A stretch of DNA of 64,000 bases, from positions 372,001-436,000 of the forward strand of contig NZ_CP011005.1 of NCBI RefSeq assembly GCF_000950575.1. Reading direction: 5' to 3'. Position 1 is the stretch's first letter. The number at the start of each line of letters is the position of its first letter. This document shows positions 52,942 through 62,447 of this stretch, piece after piece. The stretch comes from Psychromicrobium lacuslunae. Lineage in GTDB: Bacteria > Actinomycetota > Actinomycetes > Actinomycetales > Micrococcaceae. Under the pieces are notes generated by a model. The model saw only the letters and a program-made list of their open reading frames with translations. It was not told where the DNA came from and ran no database searches. The translations under genes were made by a program, and so were the position numbers.

Positions 52942-54429
52942 ATGCCAAACCTGGCAACAATTCTCACTAATAGTGCAGCGAAGCAACCCGAGGCAATAGC
53001 CATCAAATTGGACGATGTGACGGTGAGCTATGCTGCGCTCGATGGCTTTAGTGCCAAGGTTGCAGGTTTGCTGGCTGCCAGAGGATTGCGGCCTGGCGAT
53101 CGGGTAGCAATTGTCAGTCCGAATATCCCGCAGATGCCAGCCCTCTATTACGGGGTGCTGCGGTTCGGTGCAGTAGTAGTGCCGCTGAATCCACTGCTCA
53201 AGGCCCGGGAAGTGGAATATCACCTGCAGAACTCCGAAGCTTCCTTGGTCTTCGCCTGGGAAGGTGTGCTGGCGCAAGTACAGCCGGGGGCCGAGGCGGC
53301 TGGGGTGCCAGTGGTGCCGATTGACGCTGCTTTGATGCCGCTTTTGGCCGAGACCGAACCAGTCACCGAGGTCGCCGCAGTCAATGACTCGGACACCGCG
53401 GTGATCCTTTACACCTCGGGTACCACCGGCCGGCCCAAGGGAGCTGAACTGACTCATGCCAACCTGCTGAGCAACGCTGAAGTGTCCCGAGATTTATTCA
53501 GCATGGCCCCCGGTGAAGTGCTTTTCGGCGGGCTACCGTTCTTCCATATTTTTGGCCAAACCTGTGCCCTCAACGCGGCAATCATCTCCGGAGCGACGGT
53601 GACTCTGTTGCCGAAGTTCGATCCGGTGAAAGCCTTGGAGATCGTGCAGCGCGATGGGGTGACGATTTTCATGGGCGTACCCACCATGCACATTGCCGTG
53701 CTGCGGGTGCCGGAGCGGCAGAACTACGAGGTATCTTCGCTCAAGGTGGCGGTCTCTGGTGGGGCACCATTGCCGCTCGAAGTGCTCAAGGAGTTCGAGG
53801 CGAGTTTTGCGGCGACCGTGCTTGAAGGTTATGGCCTCTCCGAGACCTCGCCGGTGGTCAGCTTCAACCAGCGCGATGGGATTCGCAAGCCCGGTTCGAT
53901 TGGCACCGTGGTGCGGGGCGCTCAACTCAAGGTCGCTGACGAGACCGGTCAGGAAGTGCCGCGTGGCGAAGTTGGCGAGATCGCCGTCGCAGGCCCATAT
54001 GTGATGAAGGGTTATTGGCGCAATCCGGAAGCCACCGAGGCGGCGATCCGGGACGGTTGGTTCTTCACCGGGGATCTGGCTAAGCAGGATGAGGACGGCG
54101 TTTTCTTCATCGTGGACCGGAAAAAAGACATGATCTTGCGCGGTGGATACAACGTCTACCCTCGCGAAGTGGAAGAAGTTCTCTACGAGCACCCGGCCGT
54201 GGCCGAGGCCGCGGTTAAGGGCCGCGCCGACGAGGTGCATGGTGAAGAGGTGATTGCCGTGGTTTCGCTCAAGCCCGGCATCGAGGACACCGGGACGTTG
54301 GCCGAGGAGATCCGGGACTTCGTTAAGGAACGGATTGCAGCCTATAAGTACCCGCGCGAAGTGCACATTGTCGAGGCGCTGCCCAAGGGCCCGACCGGGA
54401 AGATTTTGAAGCGGGAGATCGCCGTCTAA
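52942..54429 (+). CDS. AMP-dependent acyl-CoA synthetase (long-chain-fatty-acid-CoA ligase type)
   Basis: The product is 495 aa. The adenylation P-loop is 'YTSGTTGRPKGAELTH' near residue 156. 'EGYGLSETSPVV' (A5), 'GWFFTGDLAKQDEDG' (A7), 'DRKKDMILRGGYNVYPREVEE' in part (A8) and the A10 lysine in 'LPKGPTGKILKRE' follow. It activates a carboxylic acid to its CoA thioester; chain-length preference is unknown. Preceded by a 190-bp gap that shares the SOS palindrome region with the divergent radical SAM gene. A 19-bp hairpin follows it. Confidence 0.92.
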   Translation: MPNLATILTNSAAKQPEAIAIKLDDVTVSYAALDGFSAKVAGLLAARGLRPGDRVAIVSPNIPQMPALYYGVLRFGAVVVPLNPLLKAREVEYHLQNSEASLVFAWEGVLAQVQPGAEAAGVPVVPIDAALMPLLAETEPVTEVAAVNDSDTAVILYTSGTTGRPKGAELTHANLLSNAEVSRDLFSMAPGEVLFGGLPFFHIFGQTCALNAAIISGATVTLLPKFDPVKALEIVQRDGVTIFMGVPTMHIAVLRVPERQNYEVSSLKVAVSGGAPLPLEVLKEFEASFAATVLEGYGLSETSPVVSFNQRDGIRKPGSIGTVVRGAQLKVADETGQEVPRGEVGEIAVAGPYVMKGYWRNPEATEAAIRDGWFFTGDLAKQDEDGVFFIVDRKKDMILRGGYNVYPREVEEVLYEHPAVAEAAVKGRADEVHGEEVIAVVSLKPGIEDTGTLAEEIRDFVKERIAAYKYPREVHIVEALPKGPTGKILKREIAV

Positions 54430-54436
54430 GTAGCCG

Positions 54437-54495
54437 TCGAGTGTGCAGATCTACACCTTAAAACACCGTCAAAAGATGTAGATCTGCACACTCGA
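54437..54495. terminator. 19-bp-stem hairpin between convergent genes
   Basis: 54437-54455 is the exact reverse complement of 54477-54495, with a 21-base loop. It lies between the ligase and SIMPL stops and probably serves as a bidirectional terminator. It belongs with the other long intergenic hairpins of this window in style, although its sequence differs. Confidence 0.7.
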
Positions 54496-54500
54496 TTTCT

Positions 54501-55136
54501 CTAGACCAGCTCCCAGGTCACCGTAATGCTGGCACCCACCGAACTCTCACCGGCCTCGATCGGCATCGAGACCGCGAAGGACGCTTTCTCCATCCGGGCC
54601 ATCCGGGGCGGGTTAGGGGAGGCGCCCTGGTTTTCTTCAATGCTGAGGACGCGGCCTAGACGGCGGTTGGAAAGCTGCGCGAAATGTGCGGCGTTACGGG
54701 CCGCATCGGCCCAGGCCAGGGTGCGAGCCTGCTCGGCGACTTCACCGGGATCGGAGATGCTCGGCTCAAGGCCGTTGAGCCGCACGTCATTACCACCAGC
54801 TTCCACAATCGCCGCGATGGCTTGCTGGGCGCCATCTTCGTAGGACAGCCGCACGGTCAGCGTGCAGGAGCAGTTGTAGCCGGTGACCAGATTGCCCTGG
54901 CCCTCCTGCCAGCTGGTTTCGGCCCGTAGCGAGAGCCCACTGGTGGTGCTGTCTTTGCGGGCTACGTCGAGGCCGTCCAGTGCACGCTGCACGGCCTGCA
55001 TCGAGCGCGCGGCGTCTTGATAGGCACCGGTGAGAGTGCGTCGAACCACCTCAACGCCAATGTTGAGGGTCAAAGTATCGGGAGCCTGGCTTGCTGCGCC
55101 CCGGCCGGTCACTGTGACGGTGTTGCTGGTCTCCAT
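54501..55136 (-). CDS. SIMPL (DUF541) domain protein
   Basis: The product is 211 aa. 'VTVTGRGAASQAPDTLTLNIGVEV' at the N-terminus, 'GYNCSCTLTVRLSY', 'VNDVRLNG'-type ('GGNDVRLNGLEPSI') and 'MARMEKASFAVSMPIEAGESSVGASITVTWEL' in part are typical SIMPL features. No signal peptide is seen, so this version looks cytoplasmic. Function of the family is poorly defined. It overlaps the upstream HExxH gene by 28 bases. Confidence 0.88.
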   Translation of the reverse strand: METSNTVTVTGRGAASQAPDTLTLNIGVEVVRRTLTGAYQDAARSMQAVQRALDGLDVARKDSTTSGLSLRAETSWQEGQGNLVTGYNCSCTLTVRLSYEDGAQQAIAAIVEAGGNDVRLNGLEPSISDPGEVAEQARTLAWADAARNAAHFAQLSNRRLGRVLSIEENQGASPNPPRMARMEKASFAVSMPIEAGESSVGASITVTWELV

Positions 55137-55585
55137 AGCTGCGTCCTGTCCTGTCGGTGAAGTTTCTCGAAGAGCCGAGAAAAACGCTGAATGGTTTCCC
55201 TCTCACGGTAGCCGCCTTCGGCCAGTCCTGCCCAGCGTTCGAATGGATTTCGTGAGCCCGCCTCGCCGGTGCGCCACCAGGACCAGGCCGCGCCAGCGAA
55301 ATAGAGCGGGAAAAACGGCAATCCTAAACAAAGTGAATATTGGGTGGCGTGTTTAGCTTCATGCCCGATCAGTGCTTCGTCCGGTTCAGCTGAGCGGAAG
55401 AACACCACATTGCCCACCGTGAATGCCCGGGCATGCGGCAGCGCCGGACGGTAATTCGTGCCAAAGGTGAGGCCATGAACGCCCTTTTGCAGCGGTGTTT
55501 TACTGACCGCCGCAATCAACAGCCCCAGCGGCGTGCTCAAATTCACCAGGTTCGCGAGCCGTCTGGCCCGGACGAATGCCGTCAT
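55109..55585 (-). CDS. Conserved actinobacterial protein with HEAKH motif, unknown function
   Basis: The product is 158 aa. It begins 'ARRLANLVNLSTPLGLL', has an HExxH-type sequence HEAKH in 'EALIGHEAKHATQYSLCLGLPFFPLYFAGAAWSW' in part and ends 'FERWAGLAEGGY' plus a basic tail. The motif could bind zinc, as in small metallopeptidases, with the membrane-like segment after it. I know this only as a conserved actinobacterial family sometimes mis-annotated as an oxidoreductase. Activity not established. Upstream of and overlapping the SIMPL gene; divergent from pheS. Confidence 0.7.
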   Translation of the reverse strand: MTAFVRARRLANLVNLSTPLGLLIAAVSKTPLQKGVHGLTFGTNYRPALPHARAFTVGNVVFFRSAEPDEALIGHEAKHATQYSLCLGLPFFPLYFAGAAWSWWRTGEAGSRNPFERWAGLAEGGYRERETIQRFSRLFEKLHRQDRTQLWRPATPSQ

Positions 55586-55672
55586 AAAACGATGCTATTG
55601 CATAGACTGGTTGAGGCGTTCTTTCGTAGCCCCGCTCCCAATCAAGCAATTTGAACTCGCAAGGTACTTTTT

Positions 55673-56740
55673 ATGACCGAACAAGTGGATGGCAACATCC
55701 CCCATGTCCCCGACCCCACCGACCAGGCAGCCCTCGACGCCGCGGTGCAGAGCGCGCTGACGGACATCGCCGCCGCCGCTGATTTGGAACAGCTCAAATC
55801 GGCTCGGCTGGCGCACACCGGCGAGAAATCTCCGCTCAGCCTGGCCAACCGTGGCATTAAGGGCCTGCCCAATGAGTTGAAGGCAACCGCGGGCAAGCTG
55901 ATGGGTGCCTCCCGTGGCGCGGTGAACAAGGCGCTCGCCGAGCGCACCGAGGTGCTCGAAGCGGAGGCTGCCGAGCGGATCTTGGTCGAAGAGACTGTTG
56001 ACGTCACTGCCGCGCCCCGCCGTCGTCAGGCCGGTGCTCGGCATCCGCTCTCCACCCTGCAAGAACGGGTCGCCGATATCTTCGTCGGAATGGGCTGGGA
56101 AATTGCCGAGGGACCGGAGCTAGAATCGGAGTGGTTCAACTTCGACGCGCTGAATTTCAAGCCGGACCACCCGGCGCGAGAACTGCAGGACACCTTCTTC
56201 GTAGAGCCGCCAGAAGCTCACCTACTGCTGCGCACCCACACCTCTCCAGTGCAGGTGCGGTCCATGCTGGAGCGCGAGCTGCCGATCTACGTGCTGTGCC
56301 CGGGTAAGACCTTCCGGACCGACGAACTCGATGCCACTCACACCCCGGTGTTCCACCAATTTGAGGGCCTGGCGATCGATAAGAACCTTTCGATGGCGAA
56401 CTTGCGCGGAACCCTGGAACACTTTGCCCGGCAGATGTTTGGCGAGGAAGCCCAGATCCGCTTGCGGCCAAACTATTTCCCCTTCACCGAGCCTTCCGCG
56501 GAGCTGGATATTTGGCATCCGGGCGCTAAGGGCGGCCCACAGTGGATCGAATGGGGTGGCTGCGGCATGGTCAACCCCAATGTGCTGCGGGCGGCCGGTA
56601 TTGACCCGGAGGAATACTCCGGCTTTGCCTTCGGCATGGGCATTGAGCGGACCCTGATGTTCCGCAATGAAGTCTCCGATATGCGCGACATGATCGAAGG
56701 CGATGTACGTTTCAGCGAGCATTTCGGGATGGAGATCTAA
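55673..56740 (+). CDS. pheS: Phenylalanine-tRNA ligase alpha subunit
   Basis: The product is 355 aa. An N-terminal coiled-coil region (residues 1-110) precedes the class II core with '[23 protein letters not shown]' in part (motif 1), '[14 protein letters not shown]', '[28 protein letters not shown]' in part (motif 2) and '[13 protein letters not shown]' (motif 3). It forms the alpha2beta2 enzyme with PheT, charging tRNA-Phe. The last base overlaps the pheT ATG (TAATG). Confidence 0.97.
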   Translation: MTEQVDGNIPHVPDPTDQAALDAAVQSALTDIAAAADLEQLKSARLAHTGEKSPLSLANRGIKGLPNELKATAGKLMGASRGAVNKALAERTEVLEAEAAERILVEETVDVTAAPRRRQAGARHPLSTLQERVADIFVGMGWEIAEGPELESEWFNFDALNFKPDHPARELQDTFFVEPPEAHLLLRTHTSPVQVRSMLERELPIYVLCPGKTFRTDELDATHTPVFHQFEGLAIDKNLSMANLRGTLEHFARQMFGEEAQIRLRPNYFPFTEPSAELDIWHPGAKGGPQWIEWGGCGMVNPNVLRAAGIDPEEYSGFAFGMGIERTLMFRNEVSDMRDMIEGDVRFSEHFGMEI

Positions 56741-59250
56741 TGCGTATTCCTTTGACATGGCTGCGTGAATTTGCCGCAGTGCCGGCGGAGGCGAGCGCCG
56801 AAGACGTGATGGCCGAGCTGGTCAAGGTCGGCTTGGAAGAAGAAGCAGTGCACCGGCCCAGCGATGCTCTGTCAGGCCCGATCGTGGTCGGCCAGGTGCT
56901 CTCGCTGGTGAAAGAGCCGCAGAGCAACGGCAAAACTATTAACTGGTGCCAGGTCCGGGTGGTGCCCGAAGGCGCCACTCAGACCCTCGAGGGCGAAGGG
57001 ATCTCGCCCGACGGCGTGCAGGGCATTGTCTGTGGTGCGCATAATTTCGTGGAAGGTGACAAGGTCATCGTCACGCTGCCCGGTGCGGTGCTACCCGGCG
57101 ATTTTAGGATTTCGCCACGAAAGACCTACGGCCATGTCTCCGCCGGCATGATCGCCTCCTCGCGTGAACTCGGAATCGGCCAGGACCACGACGGCATCGT
57201 GGTGCTTTCCACTTTGGGCCTGGACCCTGAGCTGGGCACCTCAGTGTACGATCTGCTCGGCCTGAGCGATCAGGCAGCGGAAATCAATGTCACCCCGGAC
57301 CGCGGCTACGCCTTCTCGATTCGCGGCATCGCCCGTGAATATGCGCACGCCACCGGCACCGAGTTCACCGATCCGGCCACGCTGCCCGCGGTGCCGAGTT
57401 CCGATGGGCAGGGTTACCCGGTGCGGATTGAAGACGCTGCTCCGATCCACGGCAAGCCCGGCGCGGATCGCTTCGTGGCCCGCATCGTGCGTGACATCGA
57501 CCCGGGCGTGCCCTCGCCGCAGTGGATGGTTTCGCGCTTGCGGCTGGCCGGTATCCGCTCGATCTCGCTGCCGGTTGATATTTCCAATTACGTGATGTGG
57601 GAGCTTGGCCAACCGCTGCACTTCTACGACGCCGATAAGCTGGCTGGCCCGATCGTGGTGCGTCGCGCCGTCGACGGCGAGAAGATCACCACGCTGGACG
57701 AGAAGGAGCGCACGCTGAGCGCCGAGGATCTGTTGATCACCGATGACTCCGGCCCGATCGGCATTGCCGGGGTGATGGGTGGTGGCAGCACCGAGGTTAG
57801 CTCCAGCACCCGAAATGTGCTGATCGAGGCAGCGCATTTCGAAGAGGTTTCGATTGGTCGTAGCCGACGCCGTCATAAGTTGCCGTCCGAGGCCTCGAAG
57901 CGCTTTGAGCGCGGCGTGGACTGGCGAGTCGCTGACATTGCTGCCCAGCGTGCCGTCGACCTGCTGGTCGAGTTGGCTGGCGGTGTGGTCGATCCGCACG
58001 GCACCGATATTGGCACCGAACCCGCGGCGCCGCTGATCGAGCTAGCGGCCGACTACCCGGCTGCTCGAGTCGGCATTGACTTCAGCCAGGAACAGATCAC
58101 CAAAGCGCTACAGGATATTGGCGGCAGCGTGCAGAGCGTCGAGACCGGCTACCTGGTCACGCCGCCGAGCTGGCGCCCCGATCTGGAGACCAAGGACGAT
58201 CTGACCGAGGAAATCGCTCGACTGGTCGGCTACCACAAAATTCCTTCGGTGTTGCCGGTGGCTCCTCCAGGCCGCGGCTTGACCCGGGTGCAGCAGCAAC
58301 GCCGTCGGCTGCTGCAAGCCTTTGCTGACGCCGGATTGGTGGAGGTTTACTCCTATCCCTTCGTCTCGCTGGTCTCCAATCAAACCTTCGGCACTAGTGA
58401 GGGATCGATCAAACTGGCGAACCCGTTGAGCGAGGAGTTCGGGTATCTGCGTACCTCGGTGCTGCCCGGGTTGATCGAGGTGGCGAAGCGGAATATTTCG
58501 CGGGGCTTCCGGGACTTGCAACTTTTCGAAACCGGCTCGATCTTCCTGCCCTCGGAGACGATGGGCACTAGCTCGATCCCACCGCTGGGTGAACGGCCGA
58601 GCGATGAGGTACTCGACGCGCTGTACGAAGGTGTGCCTGAGCAGCCCTTCCAGCTTGCCGCAGTACTGGCTGGTAACGATCACACGGGCCGGGCCTGGGA
58701 CTGGGCCGACGCCGTCGATCTGGCCCGGCTCGCTGGCGACGTACTGGGTGTTGAAGTGGTGGTGAGCCAGGGCCAGCATCAGGCTTTCCACCCCGGACGC
58801 ACCGCACAGCTCAGCCTGCGCGATGGTGCGGTGATCGGCGTCGCCGGGGAGCTGCATCCCAAGCTGATCGCCGAGCTTGACCTGCCGGTGCGCACGGTCG
58901 CGGTGGAATTGAACGCGGATGAGCTATTCGCCGCAGCGGCCGATGTGATTGTGGCAAAGCCGATCTCCGGTTACCCAGTCGCCACCCAGGATGTTGCGCT
59001 TTTGGTGGCTGCGGAGGTGCCAGCTGGTGACTTGCTTGAGGTATTGCGTTCCGGAGCTGGTGAGTTGCTTGAGCACGTTGCCTTGTTTGACGATTACCGG
59101 GGCACCGGCATCCCGGCCGGTAAGAAGTCGCTCGCTTTCGGGCTGCGTTTCCGCGCCGACGACCGCACGCTGACCGCAGAAGAAGCCTCCGAAGCTCGGG
59201 AAGCAGCCGTTGCGGCCGCCGCCGAAGCCTTCGGTGCCGTACTGCGCTAG
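56740..59250 (+). CDS. pheT: Phenylalanine-tRNA ligase beta subunit
   Basis: The product is 836 aa with the full beta-subunit layout: a tRNA-binding (OB) domain (about 40-155), the B3/B4 editing domain with 'LPVDISNYVMWELGQPLHFYD' in part (about 260-330), B5, a class II-like core, and a C-terminal ferredoxin-fold anticodon-binding domain with 'GYPVATQDVALLVAAEVPAGDL' in part. The start shares a base with the pheS stop, so subunit synthesis is coupled. A long palindrome related to that at 29335 follows the stop. Confidence 0.97.
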   Translation: MRIPLTWLREFAAVPAEASAEDVMAELVKVGLEEEAVHRPSDALSGPIVVGQVLSLVKEPQSNGKTINWCQVRVVPEGATQTLEGEGISPDGVQGIVCGAHNFVEGDKVIVTLPGAVLPGDFRISPRKTYGHVSAGMIASSRELGIGQDHDGIVVLSTLGLDPELGTSVYDLLGLSDQAAEINVTPDRGYAFSIRGIAREYAHATGTEFTDPATLPAVPSSDGQGYPVRIEDAAPIHGKPGADRFVARIVRDIDPGVPSPQWMVSRLRLAGIRSISLPVDISNYVMWELGQPLHFYDADKLAGPIVVRRAVDGEKITTLDEKERTLSAEDLLITDDSGPIGIAGVMGGGSTEVSSSTRNVLIEAAHFEEVSIGRSRRRHKLPSEASKRFERGVDWRVADIAAQRAVDLLVELAGGVVDPHGTDIGTEPAAPLIELAADYPAARVGIDFSQEQITKALQDIGGSVQSVETGYLVTPPSWRPDLETKDDLTEEIARLVGYHKIPSVLPVAPPGRGLTRVQQQRRRLLQAFADAGLVEVYSYPFVSLVSNQTFGTSEGSIKLANPLSEEFGYLRTSVLPGLIEVAKRNISRGFRDLQLFETGSIFLPSETMGTSSIPPLGERPSDEVLDALYEGVPEQPFQLAAVLAGNDHTGRAWDWADAVDLARLAGDVLGVEVVVSQGQHQAFHPGRTAQLSLRDGAVIGVAGELHPKLIAELDLPVRTVAVELNADELFAAAADVIVAKPISGYPVATQDVALLVAAEVPAGDLLEVLRSGAGELLEHVALFDDYRGTGIPAGKKSLAFGLRFRADDRTLTAEEASEAREAAVAAAAEAFGAVLR

Positions 59251-59271
59251 CCGTCGAGGCTTTCGTCCTTG

Positions 59272-59345
59272 CGCTGAGTTCGTGGTTAAGTCTCGGATTC
59301 GCCAGTAATTACTAGCGAATCCGAGAGGCAACCACGAACTCAGCG
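59272..59345. repeat. 74-bp imperfect palindrome, second copy of the 29335 element
   Basis: The core 59276-59341 is 66 bases long, like 29335-29400, and differs from it at eight positions. One change is compensatory (C-G there, T-A here at arm positions 8 and 59). The arms extend by CGCT/AGCG on each side. It lies between the convergent pheT and ppk2 genes. Confidence 0.88.
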
Positions 59346-59388
59346 TAGAGGGGGTGGCGGCGGTGGTGGGGCGCTGCGGTGGGACGGC

Positions 59389-60303
59389 TTAGAACAGGTT
59401 GGGGTCGTTGGAGTCGAAGAGTTCGGCGGCTGCGCCGACAATCAGCCGATCCGGAACGCCAACTAAGTCATGGTCCTTTTCCGGATAGTCGAAGCGGGCC
59501 AGCACATGGCGCATCGCTTCCAACCGGGCTCGCTTCTTATCGTTGCTCTTCACCACTGTCCACGGTGCGTGCCGGGTGTCGGTTTTGCGGAACATCGCCT
59601 CCTTGGCCGCGGTGTATGCCTCCCACTTGTCCAGTGAGGCGAGGTCCATCGGAGAGAGCTTCCACTGCCGCACCGGATCGACCTGGCGAATGGTGAAGCG
59701 GGTCAGCTGCTCGGACCGGGACACCGAGAACCAGAACTTCACTACCTCCATGCCGTCATTGACCAGCATCTTCTCAAAGGCTGGGGCTTGTTTGAGGAAC
59801 TCGCCGTATTGCGCCTCGGTGCAAAAACCCATCACTCGCTCCACCCCGGCGCGGGAGTACCAGGAACGGTCGAAGAGCACTATTTCGCCCGCCGAGGGTA
59901 AGTGCTGGACATAGCGCTGGAAGTACCACTGGCTCTGCTCGCGTTCGCTCGGTTTTTCTAGGGCGACCACTCGGCAGCCACGCGGGTTCAGGTGCTCGGT
60001 GAAACGCTTAATGGTGCCGCCCTTGCCTGCGGCATCGCGCCCCTCGAAGAGCAGAATGATTCGCTGCCCAGAGCTTTTCACCCAGTTCTGCAGCTTGAGC
60101 AACTCGATCTGCAGCAGCCGTTTCTCTAGCTCGTAGACATCCCGGGAGAGCCGCTCAGCATAGGGGTAACCCTCACGCCAAGTATCGACGGCTTTGCCGT
60201 CCTGGTCGATCAGCACCGGATCGTCGTCATCGGTGTCCAGCACGCTGAAACCGGGCAATGCTAGCTTCAAATCAGTCACTGTTTGACCGTAAGCTGAGTC
60301 CAT
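59389..60303 (-). CDS. Polyphosphate kinase 2 (PPK2 family)
   Basis: ATG 60303 gives 304 aa; the frame is open to 60588 but the extra part overlaps the divergent PPTase gene and lacks homology. Walker A is 'LFEGRDAAGKGGTIKRF' and the Walker B/lid region is 'IVLFDRSWYSRAGVERVMGF', where most family members have WYNR. 'FWFSVSRSEQLTRF' and 'APWTVVKSNDKKRARLEAMRHVL' in part complete the domain. PPK2 enzymes move phosphate between polyphosphate and nucleotides; by length this resembles the one-domain class I type. No ribosome site is obvious. Confidence 0.9.
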   Translation of the reverse strand: MDSAYGQTVTDLKLALPGFSVLDTDDDDPVLIDQDGKAVDTWREGYPYAERLSRDVYELEKRLLQIELLKLQNWVKSSGQRIILLFEGRDAAGKGGTIKRFTEHLNPRGCRVVALEKPSEREQSQWYFQRYVQHLPSAGEIVLFDRSWYSRAGVERVMGFCTEAQYGEFLKQAPAFEKMLVNDGMEVVKFWFSVSRSEQLTRFTIRQVDPVRQWKLSPMDLASLDKWEAYTAAKEAMFRKTDTRHAPWTVVKSNDKKRARLEAMRHVLARFDYPEKDHDLVGVPDRLIVGAAAELFDSNDPNLF

Positions 60304-60396
60304 GAACCACGCTGCCACGGAAGGTGAATGCCGGGTGAACAGGCCACGCAGTAGGCCAGGGGCACAGGCCAGGCGACAGCACAGGCTCGTGGCAAC

Positions 60397-61056
60397 GTGC
60401 TGGTGATAGACGGTGTCAGTATCTTGGCGGTTGATACTGATGCAGAGAGCGATGCCGAAATAGCTGAGCCTCAAGCGGAGTGGCTGAGCTCGGCAGAGCG
60501 GGCTCGCGCTGATCAGTTCGCCACCAAGCAGCTCCGCCACCGGTTTATCGCTCGACGCGCCGCCTTGCGCCGGTTCGTCGGCGCGCAACTAGGTATTGAA
60601 CCAAGGGAGCTAGAGCCCAATTACCGCTGCCCGGATCACGGCCAAGGCCCCGAGGTTGATCACGGTCAGCCTGGCTTCACGCTGGCAGGCCAGCCAATCC
60701 ATCTAGCGCTGAGCAGCAGCTCTCGAGAGAATTGGGTGCTACTGGCGCTTTCGCGCAGAATCGTGAAGTTGGGCGTCGATCTGGAACGTATCGCAGCGGT
60801 GAGCTTTGAAGGTTTCGACGCGAGCGTTTTGAACGCTCAGGAACGTGGCGCCTTGGCCGCCTTGCCAAGCAGCGAACAGGACGCCTTCCGGGCCCGTTGC
60901 TGGGCGCGTAAAGAAGCTTTAGTGAAGGCCTGGGGGACCGGTTTGCGGCAGCGCCCCGCCGACCTTGACTCTGACTCGAATGGGCTACTCGATATCGACG
61001 CCGAGCAGCTTAGTCTGCCAACCGGGTTCGCGGTGGCGCTGGCGGTGCTGCCTTAG
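60397..61056 (+). CDS. 4'-phosphopantetheinyl transferase (Sfp type)
   Basis: The product is 219 aa from GTG 60397. The ACPS signature is present in two parts: 'VKLGVDLERIA' (Asp for Mg) and 'RCWARKEALVKAWGTGL' (W-x-x-K-E-A). 'RHRFIARRAALRRFVG' and 'PIHLALSSSSRENWVLLAL' are typical Sfp segments. It attaches phosphopantetheine to carrier-protein serines. It lies two genes from the Pls/PosA-type synthetase at the right edge, whose carrier domain would be a natural substrate. Convergent with the M1 peptidase gene. Confidence 0.9.
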   Translation: MLVIDGVSILAVDTDAESDAEIAEPQAEWLSSAERARADQFATKQLRHRFIARRAALRRFVGAQLGIEPRELEPNYRCPDHGQGPEVDHGQPGFTLAGQPIHLALSSSSRENWVLLALSRRIVKLGVDLERIAAVSFEGFDASVLNAQERGALAALPSSEQDAFRARCWARKEALVKAWGTGLRQRPADLDSDSNGLLDIDAEQLSLPTGFAVALAVLP

Positions 61057-61070
61057 CTGCCTAGCCTGGC

Positions 61071-62447
61071 TTAGGCGCCCTGCGGTGCCTTGGCGGGCAA
61101 CTCAGCCTGGTACAACCATGGCTGCAAAACTGAGGCAGCCTGGCAACCTGGAACCATTTCCTCGGCCAGGGCCAGCAGATCAGCGGTCCGCACCGAGCCA
61201 TGCCGGAAGCGCGAGTTCCACTCCCGCAACAGCGGGAAGAAATTTTGCTCGCCGACGGCCTGCCGTAGCGCGTGCACCGCCAAAGCGCCGCGCTTATAGA
61301 CCCGGTCATCGAACATGAGCTCAGGCCCGGGGGCGCCAATCACCAGGTCCTGCGGCTGCCCGGCGAGCATCCGATGGGCCAGTCCGGCCCGGCGCTCGAT
61401 CGGCATGGTGCCAGAAGCCTCCGACCAGATCCACTCGGCGTAACAAGCGAAGCCCTCGTGCAGCCAAATGTCTTCCCAGCGCGCCAGCGTGAGCGAGTTG
61501 CCGAACCACTGGTGAGAGAGTTCGTGCGCCACTAGCCGCTGCGCTTCCCAACTCAGGTCCAAGTGATTCCGGCCGATGATCGACAGCGACTGCGCCTCCA
61601 ATGGAATGTCTAGCTCGTCCTCGGTGATCACCACGGTGTAAGCGGCGAAGGGATAGCGGCCGAAACAGTACTCGAAGGTGTCCATCATGGCGCGCTGTTG
61701 AGCCAGCCCGCGCAATGCGGTGGCCCGCAGCGAGGCTGGCACGGCGATCGCCAGCGGCACCGGCGACTCCGCCTGGGCAGCCTGCTCGGCCCGATGGCTA
61801 CCCCGGGGCTGGTCCTCCAATGGCAGCAATTCGTAGCGCCCGATTTGCACTGTGGCTAGGTAGCTCGCCATTGGCTCGGGCTGCTCATAAACCCAGGTTT
61901 CCCGACTGGCTTTGGTGGTGCGCGAAATCAGGGTGCCATTGCAGACCGGGCGATAATTCGCGTCGGTGCTGATCGTGATTCGGTAGCTGGCTTTCTGACT
62001 CGGATGATCGTTGCAGGGAAACCAGCTGGGTGCACCGGTGGGCTGGCCGGCGACCAGCACGCCATCGGCCAATTCTTCCCAACCAACATCGCCCCAGAGA
62101 CCGATGGTGGGAGCCGGGTTTCCTTCGTAACGAATTTCGGTGCTGAACTTCTTGTCTTTACTGAGTGGTTCGGCCAGTTCGATCAGCAATTGCTCGGCGC
62201 GATGCGAATATTTGGCGATTTTGAGATTCTTACCACCGCTTTTCACCGAAACCTTGCCGACCTTGAGCCCAGCCAGGCTGAAGCGCAGTGTTTTCAGCTT
62301 GACCCGTGAGGTCGCCGAGATAACCGCCTTGGCGATCAGCCGATTGCTCGCCAGTCGGCAGTCCAAATCCAACTCGTAGTGGGCGACCTGATAATCAGCG
62401 CTACCGTGACCGGGGGTGTAGGGGTCGAGACTCTCTACCACACTCAT
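61071..62447 (-). CDS. M1-family metallopeptidase
   Basis: The product is 458 aa. The zinc site HELSHQWFGN is followed after 18 residues by the third ligand in 'WLHEGFACYAEW' (HExxH-x18-E). An N-terminal beta domain with 'YEGNPAPTIGLWGDVGWEEL' precedes it. The GAMEN exopeptidase motif appears replaced by a 'TEDELDIPLEAQSL'-type segment. The C-terminal HEAT-like domain of aminopeptidase N is absent. No signal peptide is evident. Its ATG overlaps the Pls/PosA-type gene stop (ATGA), indicating a common operon and possibly a role in handling the synthetase product. Confidence 0.9.
   Translation of the reverse strand: MSVVESLDPYTPGHGSADYQVAHYELDLDCRLASNRLIAKAVISATSRVKLKTLRFSLAGLKVGKVSVKSGGKNLKIAKYSHRAEQLLIELAEPLSKDKKFSTEIRYEGNPAPTIGLWGDVGWEELADGVLVAGQPTGAPSWFPCNDHPSQKASYRITISTDANYRPVCNGTLISRTTKASRETWVYEQPEPMASYLATVQIGRYELLPLEDQPRGSHRAEQAAQAESPVPLAIAVPASLRATALRGLAQQRAMMDTFEYCFGRYPFAAYTVVITEDELDIPLEAQSLSIIGRNHLDLSWEAQRLVAHELSHQWFGNSLTLARWEDIWLHEGFACYAEWIWSEASGTMPIERRAGLAHRMLAGQPQDLVIGAPGPELMFDDRVYKRGALAVHALRQAVGEQNFFPLLREWNSRFRHGSVRTADLLALAEEMVPGCQAASVLQPWLYQAELPAKAPQGA

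Noticed and set aside
60304-60588. N-terminal extension of PPK2
   Set aside because: It overlaps the oppositely oriented PPTase gene and has no PPK2 homology; the family begins at MDSAYGQ.
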